From NCBI GenBank assembly GCA_963675135.1, contig OY776129.1, positions 7,799,201 to 7,863,200 on the forward strand: 64,000 bases of DNA, read 5' to 3'. This DNA is from Galeopsis tetrahit. Its lineage: Eukaryota; Streptophyta; Magnoliopsida; Lamiales; Lamiaceae. Shown here one piece after another: positions 12,594 through 23,724 of the stretch. The position numbers were made by a program, and so were the translations under genes. Numbering within the stretch: position 1 is the first letter of the stretch; every line of letters begins with the position of its first letter. Below the pieces are notes generated by a model, which searched no databases, had not been told where the DNA came from, and was given only the letters and a program-made list of their open reading frames with translations.

Positions 12594-13640
12594 ACAATTA
12601 AGTGCCATCCCAAAATTAATGAAGGTCAAATAATTGATTTCTCACTCACAAGTCACAACTGTGATATAGGGTGTCAGCTTGGTCAACGAGATAGTTGATA
12701 ATCCGCCCCCTTTTGTTGAAGGTCAGATACGGTAAGTCAACCCCTCATTTTCAAGGAAAGAAATATGCATATTTACTTATTTTTACTCCTACTTCTTTCA
12801 TTTCATAAAATTTGTTAGCATTTTTCATTTTGTATAAAATTAAAAAATATATTTTTTTAACAAATTTACTTCTCATTAATTTTTCTCTTTTCTTTCTTTA
12901 TTTCATTTTCTTTTCTCACCTTCTTTTTCCACTCTTCCTTTTAACCTTTTCAAAAAAAAAAAATCATTAATATATTTTAAAAAAAAAAAGATAAGTACTA
13001 TAGAGATTAGGGTTAATTGCAAAAAAAATCACGACATTTACTGTTTTTATCAATTACAACATATCTTTTTTTTCTTTGCAATTTGATACATCACCTTTTT
13101 AAGTTTTACAATTCAATACATCTGTCAATTTTCTGACAACAATTAAAATTATGATGTGATTGTCAAAGTTGTCGAGGTGCCACATAAATGTCACGAATAA
13201 TGAATAATTTATTTTTTTAATTTTTAAAACATTTTTAAATAAAAAGAATACTAAAAAGGTAATTTTAAATTAAAAGGAATACTAAAAACAAATTAAACTA
13301 AAAACAATACTAAAAAAATTATTTAAAAAAAAACCATAAACCAATTTAATTATTAGTATCATTTCTCCAAAAACTCAAAAGAATAACACCGCGTCCTCCA
13401 AATCATAGTTCAGAAAAAATAATGTAAAATTTTGTATATTATTTTTATTTAAAAAAGTTGGCAATTGTTTATGTGTACCAGTTACATACATGTAACTAAA
13501 TCCAATTTTTTTACATGGGTTATTAGTTATTTACCTTTTTTTTTATTAATTTCACCCCCAAAATTTTAAAAAGAAAAATACATGTAAAATACTATATTAC
13601 CATTTTATCAATTAAATTAAAATACAACTCATTAAAATTA

Positions 13641-14485
13641 GGGTTAATTGCAAAAAAAATCACGACCTTTAGTAGATTTATCAATTACAACATATATTTT
13701 TTTTCTTTGCAATTCGATACACCAACTTTTTTAGTTTTACAATTTAATGCACCGGCAAATTTTTCGATTAATTTTAAAATGATGTGGGGCCGAAAAGATC
13801 AAAATCTCCATATTGGCGCCAAGTAAAACTGTCAACTAATTAATTATTACTATTTTTTAATGAAAAAAACAATTTTAAAACTCAAAAAAATAAAATAAAT
13901 AAATTAAACAAGCCCTTATTTGCACATAAATTTTAATCACATTCTTCAATTCGTCAATCCTTCAATCGATTTGTTTGTTTATGATGAGCTTAGATTCGCG
14001 GTGCTCTTATTCTCCATGGAATTTGGGAAGAGAGCATGAGAAACCAATTTTATTAACTAATCACAATTCTATTTTTTCTATTGTCTTAATTTTTCCTAAA
14101 AACACACCAATAGCATAAACAAGAAAAATAAAAAATACTCCATGTAATTATAGGGGTTGCAAATTCTGAGTGAATATAATTATGTCTTTGTGTGCGTGTG
14201 CGTTTAGAATAATTATTAATAAGGGCTTGTTTAATTTTGTATTTTTTAAGTATTAAAATTGTTTTTTTTTCATTAAAAATAATTAATTAGTCGGCAGTCT
14301 TACTTGGCGTCAATGTGGCGATTTTGATCTTTTTGGCGCCACATCAATTTAAAATTGATCGAAAAATTTGTTGGTGCATTAAATTGTAAAATTAAAAAAG
14401 TTGGTTTATGGAATTGCAAAGAAAAAAAGTTTATGTTGTAATTGATAAATCTACTAAAGGTCGTGATTTTTTTTGCAATTAACCC
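13641..14485. mobile_element. Mutator-like element B, nested in element A (845 bp)
   Basis: It has the same terminal sequence as element A (GGGTTAATTGC at the left, GCAATTAACCC at the right) with long inverted arms. An exact 9-bp duplication TTAAAATTA lies at 13632-13640 and 14486-14494. The arms share TTGGCGCCA near the inner ends, and no coding capacity is seen. This is a second insertion of the same family inside the first. Confidence 0.92.
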
Positions 14486-15322
14486 TTAAAATTATAATTA
14501 TACATCGACTATCGATTCACCAATGAATCACCACGAAGTCAAATATTATTCTATTTTTTTAATTTTTAAAAAATAAATATAAAAACATAACAAATATTAA
14601 AAAAATATGAAACTCAAAAATAAAATTATGAAATAAAATTTCCAGTTTTTTTTTTTCAAAAAATGACCAAAATTTAGGAAAAAAATACAAAATAAATTGA
14701 AAAAAAAATAAACTAAAAAAATTCAACTTTTTTTCTAATTTGGGTATAAATGTATGAATATGACATGCTCACTTTCTAGTTTTAATGTGATTTATAATAA
14801 CTAAGATTATTTTGTTATGTCTTCATTATTTATAAAATGATATCTGGTTTGTTACAAGTTTTTTAAAGTTGTAGATTATTTTTTAAAACTAATTAATAAT
14901 ATAATCTAATTGAAAAATAAAATTTATATTTAGAAACTTAAATGAGTTGAGAATTGGGGAAGAAACCAGCATAATATTGCATCAGCTTTATTATTTTCTT
15001 TGGGGTCATCGTCATGTTGATGCATTCATATGTTTATTGAGTGTGATCGTATCTATTAATTGAATTGTGTGTTCAGTGTGATTCATTCTCACTTTTGTTC
15101 TTCTTACTAGTTAGTTAATATCATTTTTTTAATATTGATGTATTAATTTGCATGGTATGCCTGGAATTATAAATGTGTTAAGTTATGTATTTTTTGTTAA
15201 ATATAAATATTAGTTTAAATACGATATAGTATTAGTACGCCTATGGTATAGTACTAGTTAATATATTGTATAGTACTAGAGATTAATGTGGGTATAAAAA
15301 TATTACAGAGTATTTAATATAT

Positions 15323-15454
15323 GAACTAATACTATACAATATTTGAATTTATACTATACTATATTTGAACTAGTACCATAGAGTATGTGAACTAATACTA
15401 TACAATATCTGAACTAATACTATACTATATTTGAACTATTACCATAAAGTATGT
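15323..15454. repeat. Tandem repeat, two copies of 66 bp
   Basis: Copies at 15323-15388 and 15389-15454 each begin GAACTAATACTATACAATAT and end AGTATGT. They are internally built from diverged ACTAATACTATAC-like pieces. Confidence 0.8.
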
Positions 15455-15553
15455 GAACTCGAAACTCAAAAAAATTAAAACATGTACCAATATAAACTAA
15501 TATTATACTGTATATGAACTAATATGTACAGTACTGCATATTAACTAATAATA

Positions 15554-15839
15554 TACTCCCTCCGTCCCGTATTAACTTTCATAGGTAGGTGGACACGTAA
15601 ATTAAGAAAGTGTAATAATGAGTGGAGTTTTGAGGGGTAATTTTGTAAAACTTTATGTATAAAGTAAAGAATGAGTTGACTTTTGTGTATGTGTATAGAA
15701 AAAGTAATGGCATTTGTGTAAAATTGAGGATATTTTAAGGGTGGAGTTTATAAAGGGTTTTCTATTTTAAGGGTGTGAAAGTTATTGTGGGACGTCCCAA
15801 AAAGGAAATTGTGAAATTTATTGTGGGACGGAGGGAGTA
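15554..15839. mobile_element. TA-flanked MITE with CTCCCTCCGTCC ends (286 bp)
   Basis: The left end is TACTCCCTCCGTCCCGTATT and the right end is GTGGGACGGAGGGAGTA, with TA at both borders. It lies inside Mutator-like element A. Confidence 0.85.
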
Positions 15840-16936
15840 TCATAATACTTATCAACGGTTATCATAACACTTATAAACTAAAAATTATATTCATAAAAAA
15901 TTAAAATAAAGTGATTAAAAAATGAAAGTTCAAATGAAAAAAATAATTAAACAATGTAAAACGAAGTGAAATTTGTAAGGAATGAAGTAAAAATTTAAAA
16001 GGATAAGGTGAAAATTATACCCCAATTAATTAAAGTAAAATAGTACCAATAAAATTGAACACTTGTCTAAGAGAGGTGAGAGTTTTATTTTTTTAAAACA
16101 AATTATTATTATACTATTTAATACTTAAAAAAACAATTAATATTATTTTTAAAATTTTCTTATTAGACTTTAAAATTTTAGAATAATTATTTATGACATA
16201 AAAAGAAAGTACGTTAAAAAAAATTATCATTTGAAACACAAATGATAAACTTGAAGAAAAATAAATTTAAAAAATAATATTAAAAAGATAAATATAAATA
16301 TCAATTGAGTAAAATAAAAAAATAAAATTTAAAAAAATTAATGGAGTATTATTTTTTAATGATAAAATTAAAAAAAAAATTAATTGAAGTAAAATAAAGG
16401 CCCATGAAAAAATGTTTGTGTTAAATTGATATAGTAAATGGGTAATGTGTTATTGGATTGGATATAGTAAATGGGTCATGTGTTATTTGTAATGGGTTAT
16501 TGAATTGGATATAGTAGTTACATATATTGGATTGGATATAGTAGTTACATACATGTAACTGGTACACAAGAGTGCAACTCAAAAAAGTTTTTAAAATAAA
16601 AAAAAAAACATTTTATTAATCAGTAATGACATTTACGTGGACATTTGTGTAGAACTTTAATGCGGCTTCAGTGTATACACATGAATTGTGTTGTCGAAAA
16701 ATAAACACATGCATCGAATTGCAAAATTTAAAAAGGTGGTGTATCGAATTGTAAAGAAAAAAATGATATGTTGTAATTGATAAACACCGTAAAGGTCGTG
16801 ATTTTTTTTGCAATTAACCCTAGAGATTAATAAGGGTATTTTAGGGAGATCATTGGTAGAAATAAAAAAAGCGACAAACTTTTTGAAATAAAATTTAAAA
16901 TCAAATGCTACAAACTTTATAAAATGAAAGAGAGTA

Positions 16937-18343
16937 GACAACTTACTTAGTTCATGGAATATTACACTCTCTTGATTGATCGGAGAGTCGGAGTATCGAC
17001 GCCGGACCCCCTCTGGTCGTGGACCATTTGCGTGTATTTCGTGTTCCAGTCATTTGTCATTTCATCATTGTTTTGTCTTATTTTCACCCTCATTATATAT
17101 TCTCTTCGTTTCACTATAAGTTTTCCATTTTTTTTATGGATGTTCCACAATAAATTTTTAATTCCATTTTTTATATATTATTCTTCTCTAAATCACATCA
17201 CTTATATTTATTATATCTCATTTCATATTTATCTATTATTTTTTTTCACCGTCACATTATTTGTACTATATTTATTATTTAATTATATTTTTTAATCAAA
17301 ACACCTAAAAGAAAAGAAAGAAATTTATAGGAGACTAAGGGAATAAATTTTTGTTTCTATTTTTCATTTTTCTTATTTGGCCGCTGAGATGGGTGTAAAT
17401 GAGGGTTTCATTGCTATTTTTGGAAGATTATTTGCCACTATAAGACACTTAAATGCCTTCAACATGTGACTATGCTTGTTTCCCACATTTTAAAACAACA
17501 CAACGCCGCAACTTTCTCATTGGTCTGATTTTATTACTTTCTTCGTTCACTTTTTTTTTTTTAATGTCTTCAATAACTTTTGTATTCTATTTTTTTATAA
17601 TCACATTATTTATAATACTTTATCTTATTTATTTACTATTATTTTTTCTCCCTCAATTATATCCTTTTATACATTAATATTCGTGATCTTATCATTCACT
17701 ATAATCAAAACATTCAAAAGGATTTGCATTTGGAATTTCACTTGCATGATTCTTTATTCTCTTCAGGTGTTTCCCTTCATTGATGGTGTGTTTTGTCCTA
17801 TTGAGGATTTTATTCCAACAAAGTTTTTACCAAAACTCTGGTCTCTGAATCGGTTTGTGTTTTATATATATATGATGAGTCTCTCCAGCTTTAACTATAT
17901 GTCCATTTGAAATCTTTCTTGCTTTCGTCACATGTCATTTTGACACAAAACTCGTTTGTCATGTGTGATTTTGAAGCTACGAGTCATGCCTGTTACAAGT
18001 AAAGAGATAAATAGACTCTCAACCAATTCTACATTAAATCAATTCCACAATAATAACATCATTTTCGAGACAACAATTATTAACCTCCTCACCTGCCGCC
18101 ACCACAAGTACAATCACCATTATCGATATGTCGTTGTTCTCCAGTTAACAATAGTCTCAGGTTACTGATTCATTGATTTTAAAATTGAACCGTCCAAAAA
18201 AAAAAAAACAATTGTGGAAGAAAAAAATGATGGATAACAAGTTTATGAATAAGAAGAGCTCCAAAAAAATTTGTCATCTTCCATGAAAAGAAGTCTTTTG
18301 ATGAAGACAATTCGAATTTGAAGGCGGATATTAATTTTTCTTT
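16937..18343. other. Intergenic DNA, no gene
   Basis: AT-rich and T-rich sequence holding one MITE (17098-17345). The T-rich open frames read as Phe/Tyr/Leu-rich strings and are composition artefacts. No other feature is supported. Confidence 0.6.
17098..17345. mobile_element. MITE, family 3, diverged ends
   Basis: The left end TATTCTCTTCGTTTCACTAT is mirrored by the right end TATAGGAGACTAAGGGAATA. The left end resembles the MITE at 54415 (TTTCACTATAAGTTTTCC). Confidence 0.6.
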
Positions 18344-18352
18344 TACTTTATT

Positions 18353-19276
18353 GGGAAAATATTAATTTTGGTCACCCAATTTTACCTCTTTTCATATTTG
18401 GTCACCCACATTTACTCACTATCAAAATTGGTCACCCACTTATTATATTCTATCAAAATTGATCATTCCGTTAGTCAATCTGTCATTCACTAACGGAGAA
18501 AGAGTTTTGAGCTCAAAATTTTCAAAATGTTAAACATGTGAACCTACTGTAGCGTGAAAAAATACCCCATTGAAGAATCTTAGTCAATCACAAAAATTAT
18601 ACATCAGAAGGAATTCTCATTATATTTATCGTAATAGGTCAAAAGAAATTTTCATGCATCTTTTATCTTTTAGAAGGAATTTTCATTATTTTTATCCTTG
18701 ATCACTGATCAGAAAGAATTCTCATGCATCTTTTGAAACGTGATTCAATCATAGTAAAAAAAAATTAGTAAATTTTTAATAATTATTTAACTCAATTATG
18801 AATTCATTTGTTGTTGGTTTACTCTCTAGAACGTGATTCAATCAACTTGCTAGTAGTAAAAAAATTTCAGTAAGTTTTTAATAATTATTTAACTCAATTA
18901 TGTATTCATTTGTTGTTGATTTACTTTTTATTTTACAGGAAATGAGAAATTCAAGAGATAAAATGAAACTTTGTATTTTTTTATTTTTTTTAAACAATTG
19001 TACTCTATTTTTCAATTCTTGGTTTCATATTGAATTTGTATAATAAGTGAGTGACCAATTTTGAACTCAAAACTCTTTCTCCGTTAGTCAATGACGGATT
19101 GACTAACGGAATGATCAATTTTGATAGAATATAATAAGTGAGTGACCGATTTTGATAACGGAATGATCAATTTTGATAGAATATAATAAGTGAGTGACCG
19201 ATTTTGATAGTGACTAAATGTGGGTGATCAAATATGAAAAGAGGTTAGAGTGGGTGACCAAAATTGATATTTTTCC
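18353..19276. mobile_element. Mutator-like element C (924 bp)
   Basis: Long inverted arms of nearly 200 bp begin GGGAAAATATTAATTTTGGT and end ACCAAAATTGATATTTTTCC. They are built from many copies of TTTGGTCACCCA. An exact 9-bp duplication TACTTTATT is at 18344-18352 and 19277-19285. The right arm has gained a 52-bp direct duplication (units starting at 19105 and 19157). No coding frame is seen. Confidence 0.9.
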
Positions 19277-19886
19277 TACTTTATTTGAGTAATTTTTTAA
19301 AATTTTATATGAATACATGTTCAAAACAAGTAAACTATAAAAACTAGATAAGTCTTCAAACTATTTTTTGTAAAATTATTTTAATATATAATAATATTCA
19401 CATATCACAATTAAAAATAAAACTACAACAAGTTAGTGTATAATACAATAATAAAAAATAAATTATGGTGCCAAAATTGTAGTTCTAATAATTTCGATTC
19501 GATTCTTCTATTTCATATTTCATAATTTATTGGTATTTTATACTCTTGAATTTTTAATAGATGCCACCTTCAATAATATAGATTGTTGATTATTTTTTAA
19601 TATAACACATCAATCATCTATAGTGTAGAATAAAATGTGAAACAACAAAACTGGAATACATCTCATCCGAAATAATCACAATGCTTTTACTACATGTTTT
19701 CTTACAAGAACGTCATTAAAGTAATAATTATCCTTTATTTTCTTCCCATGCACGTACATTGGATTGAGAGTCAAAGATGATGCATCAATCGTTCAAATTT
19801 TAATTTTAGTTTATAATATTAATTCGTCTTTGAAGTTTGAACAATTATTTTTATATTTGTCTTTCTCCTCTGGAAAGTAAAAATAT

Positions 19887-20172
19887 TACTCCCTCCGTCC
19901 CACAGAAATTTGCACACTTTCCATATATGGATGTCCCATACCAATTTGCACACTCCATAAAAGGAAATATCTTCACAACCCTCACCCTTGAAATATACTC
20001 ATATTTACCCATATGCCATTACTTTTTCACACTCAATCTACTTTTTACTTTACTTTATTCATAAAAGTTTACAAAACTACCCCTCAAAACATCAATCATT
20101 ACACATTTTTTTACACATTTTTTAAAATGTGTGCCGGTCAAAGGGTGCAAGTTCCTCGGAACGGAGGAAGTA
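19887..20172. mobile_element. TA-flanked MITE with CTCCCTCCGTCC end (286 bp)
   Basis: The left end is TACTCCCTCCGTCCCACAGA and the right end is TCCTCGGAACGGAGGAAGTA. TTGCACAC near the left is mirrored by GTGTGCCGG on the right. Confidence 0.8.
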
Positions 20173-21201
20173 TCTAAGAGGGATTGCAAATCTTCTTTCT
20201 CCATAACTTTTATAAATTTAAATGATTAGTACTCCGTATTATTTATTAACTTTATCATTTAAATGATTTTGATTTGCTCTTTGTGGGTGCAAACATAAAA
20301 TTGATTTTTTAATTTATATTGATTTTTTTTTTCCACCAAGCCAAGAAAGCCATCTTTTTTCGATAAAAAAAACGTGTATTAAATTGTAATAATATTAAAA
20401 GTCGGATCTTTTTATTATAGTCTAAAAAATCATGATTAAATAATATTGGATCAAAAGATCGTGATTAATTTAATGTAAAAATATATCATTCTTCGGAGAA
20501 CCTTTGCGCATATAGGCCAACAATGATTCACAAAAATTTATATAATTAATTAACATAATATGAACAAAAATTCTGGGTCAAATTCGAATTTTTGCCGGTT
20601 AAATTTAAATGAAATTGTTTTTTTCACTCTCAAATTCTTGTGTTATTATAAGAACAAAATATGTTACAACAAAAATACATGTGTTACTATAAGAATAGTT
20701 ACATGTAGATTTTTACTGCATAAATAACAGATGATAATGTCCGTAGTATATGAGCAAAAATATAGTAGGGTTACTACATTAACAAAAGATGCTATTGTGA
20801 GGGGAAATGTGTGTCATGTATGAACAAATGTTATAAATGAACGTGAATAAAATACCACATGTAAAATAGATGAAAAACAAGCATAGAAACAAATTTGAAG
20901 AACAAATAAGGAAAGGGGCAAAATTTGTAATTAATTAAAGTTTGTTCTCCTAATATACATTTGTCCTTACAATAACATATTTTGGTCTTATAGTAACACA
21001 TATCTGGGATCAGTTATTTGCGGTCCGTAAATTTTTTAGCCAACCCGGACCTATGTTTACGACTCGTAATTTTGTGCAACAAGCTTCGCAAACAGAATGA
21101 TTTGGCATTTCGTAGAACTTCAAATATGATACTTCTAGTTAAGAGTGTATGTGTGTGTAAGAATTTGACTATGATAACTAATTTACTTTGGTAAATTCTA
21201 G

Positions 21202-21425
21202 TATGCACTCGAGTGCATGTTATGCACTCTAGTCCATGTTGTACTTTTCAATTTTACTGACTTACACTTTTTGGTAAATGGTGTTGCACTTTTCAATTAT
21301 TATTAAAAATATTATTATACAGTTTAATAATTGAAAAGTGCAACACCATTTACTAAAAAGTGTAAGTCAGTAAAATTGAAAAGTGCAACATGGACTAGGG
21401 TGCATAACATGCACTCGAGTGCATA
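21202..21425. mobile_element. Foldback (hairpin) element, near-perfect arms
   Basis: The left arm of about 100 bp, starting TATGCACTCGAGTGCATG, is the inverted complement of the right arm ending CATGCACTCGAGTGCATA. I see only about three mismatches, around a short AT-rich loop near 21305-21330. The whole element folds into one hairpin. Confidence 0.88.
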
Positions 21426-22365
21426 ACAGACCAACCCATTTACTATTATTAATTGCTCCAAACTCATTTATTTCAGTTTGGTGTTGTGATCCATTTATTT
21501 GTATGATTGAGCAAAGGTGACTGTAGATACTAAGGAAGTGTTCTCGAGAAATTTAAGAATCTAGAGTGTAACATTACGGATTGAGTACCCTGTGTACTCG
21601 TTAGCAATAAAATTACCCTTTTTCAAAAAAAAAAAAGTTGAGAACAAGCCAACAAATATCAAATTTAGTTATGTGAAAATTGTAAGTCCTCAATTTACTC
21701 ATTTTAGTACACTGAAAACATATTGTTAAAATTTGTGCATCTATTTAATGATATCAATTGAGTTGGACTTAGTTCATTAAACAATTGCATGTTTTTTGGA
21801 AATTTATTCAATGACAATTAATCAAACATTTAAAGATTATTAAGCGATCCGATCTTAATTCAATTGCTTCTACGTTTATTCAGAATGTAATTTCTTTGCA
21901 TATAATTATTTTATTTTAATTTCGATTTCATTGAGTACTTGATCTTTTTCTTCATTCAAGCAGTCAAATTCTATAATTTACCGGATTTTAATACTCTCAA
22001 CTCACTATTTTTTTTAGACTAAAATAAAGTTAGCTTCCTCTTGTCAAAAAAAAACCCTTAAAATCTACTCCATCATTTAGCTATGTTGAAATGGTAGAGT
22101 TAAGGTTGTTTTTCAACAATATAAAAGAATTATTTGCAACAATAACTTAGAGCTAAGAAAAAAAAAAGTTAAAGATAAAATTTAATATAATTTAATTTGA
22201 GTGTTTTTTCTTGAAAGATGAATGCTGAAAGATTTGGGTTCTTTAATGTTTCTTGTTTGCGAAATTTCTCGTAACCTTGAATGTTATGTATATTGTATGC
22301 TATTTGAAAAATGTCCTTAGAAAGGCAAATCAAATCTCTCCTATTTTAGATCGACAAGGAATTTA

Positions 22366-22607
22366 AGGTTCCGTTTGGTTGGGTGGATTTGGGCTCATGG
22401 ATTTCAAATCCACCATCCAAATCCACTCCACTTGTTTGAATTATTAATGGACTTCAAATACTTAAATTTTTGCTTACACAATTTATAGTTAAAATTGAGA
22501 GGATTTGAAACCCTCACTAAAACCATGTCATTTGAAATCCATCTATTTTCAAAATCTTTCATTTGAAATACATCCTCAAATCAAATACATCCATCCAAAC
22601 ACAACCT
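22366..22607. mobile_element. MITE with AGGTTCCGTTTGGTT-type ends
   Basis: The left AGGTTCCGTTTGGTTGGGTG is mirrored by the right CATCCAAACACAACCT. The interior arms repeat GGATTTG/CAAATCC and CATTTGAAAT motifs. The target duplication was not resolved, so the superfamily is left open. Confidence 0.65.
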
Positions 22608-23300
22608 AATATTTTAGATTGTTACATCGTGATTTTACGGTTTAAGAAAATGTACGTCCACCTTAAATGTTGATTCTAAACTTCTAGTGCAATGTTATAG
22701 TAGAAAGCGTGTAAGCTATCAGATTTTGTACATCGATATCAACTTCTCATTGATCCACGTCAACTAAATGACTGACTCTTTCTCAATTGGCTCTAGTTCT
22801 CAATTAACGACTTTGCTATTGCAATCTTCAATTCTAACTTGAAAATCAGACATTCTCTTCACCTTAACACTTTTAGTGAAATAATGAAATAAGAAAAAAA
22901 TTAATTGTAGTAGGGACATTTTTGGATAGAATCATCATTTTCATTTTATATTTTATACAAACACCGTTCCTAAAATGCTTTTGAAATAATTACCATATAT
23001 ATTAAAATAATAAATTTTGAAAAAAAATAAATTCCATACACTTTTCCCTTTTTTTCCTTAATTAAACAATATCTAAACAGGCGCGTATATCAAGCGCGTG
23101 GGTCTGTTTCCGGATACAAAGCCGTTTAGTTGAAGTGTTGAAACAGAATTTCACTGCTGTTAAAAGTAACGAAACAGCTAATTTCCATAAATAAAAATAT
23201 TCAGAATATTCGTATTTTTGCGGAAAGATGAATTTTTCCATATATTATTTAATTTAAAATTTCCGGAAAATAAAAACCAAAATTGTTAGAAACAAACGCG

Positions 23301-23724
23301 GCTGCTGAACAAGAGTCTTTCCTCTCTCTCCGCTCCTCTCTTCTCTCTCTCTCTAGATATTTTCTCTCTCTACTTTTCATTTTTTCCTGCTCAACGTTTT
23401 GAGCTTCGGGGATCGCATGCCGCGATCCAATTCCCACGATACGTGAATCAAAGAGAGCTCTCAGATTCAAAACGGATTCTAATTTTTCAATTTTTTTGCC
23501 CCGAGTGTGTAATTCTTCACGCGCAAACTGCGAATAAATTCAGCTTCGTTAGGTGGAGAAAAAATTGAAGTTTAAGTCTGATCAGGGGGAATCATTCTGG
23601 GTTTTTCCGTGTTCTCAATTTTCGGAATAGGTTGTTGGGATTTTTGGCCAAGAGTAACGGTGGAGAATAAAAGTTTTAATACTTTGGAGTTTTTATTGTT
23701 CGTAATTATCTTATTTGTTGTCTG
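23301..23724 (+). promoter_or_regulatory. Probable 5' UTR of the CW-domain gene
   Basis: CT-rich runs (TCTCTCTCTCTCTAG around 23340-23355) and a drop in AT content precede the ATG at 23725. This is typical of plant 5' leaders. No intron or TATA box could be fixed. Confidence 0.5.

Larger units (their letters stand above)
13010..16820. mobile_element. Non-autonomous Mutator-like element A (3811 bp)
   Basis: The ends are inverted: the left begins GGGTTAATTGCAAAAAAAAT and the right ends TTTTTTTTGCAATTAACCC. Similarity continues for roughly 100 bp (CAATTACAACATAT near the left end, ATATGTTGTAATTG near the right). The element is flanked by an exact 9-bp duplication TAGAGATTA at 13001-13009 and 16821-16829, the size made by Mutator superfamily transposases. 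No transposase frame is visible, so it needs enzyme from elsewhere. It contains element B, a MITE at 15554-15839, a 66-bp tandem repeat (15323-15454) and a 27-bp repeat near 16505-16550. Confidence 0.92.
12784..16936. mobile_element. MITE, family 2, split by a nested Mutator-like element
   Basis: The left arm starts TACTCCTACTTCTTTCATTT and continues CATAAAATTTGTTAGCA. The right arm ends TGCTACAAACTTTATAAAAT then GAAAGAGAGTA at 16936, its inverted match. Removing the insertion at 13010-16820 and one copy of the 9-bp duplication leaves a MITE of about 330 bp with TA ends. Confidence 0.8.
20173..23300. other. Intergenic DNA with a foldback element and a MITE
   Basis: No gene is seen. Apart from the foldback element (21202-21425) and the MITE (22366-22607), the stretch is AT-rich and unassigned. 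Its last few hundred bases flank the CW-domain gene and may hold its promoter. Confidence 0.6.

Noticed and set aside
16954..17295. Hydrophobic 113-codon open frame that could look like a membrane protein
   Set aside because: T-rich sequence overlapping a MITE. The hydrophobicity follows from TTT/TTA/ATT codons.
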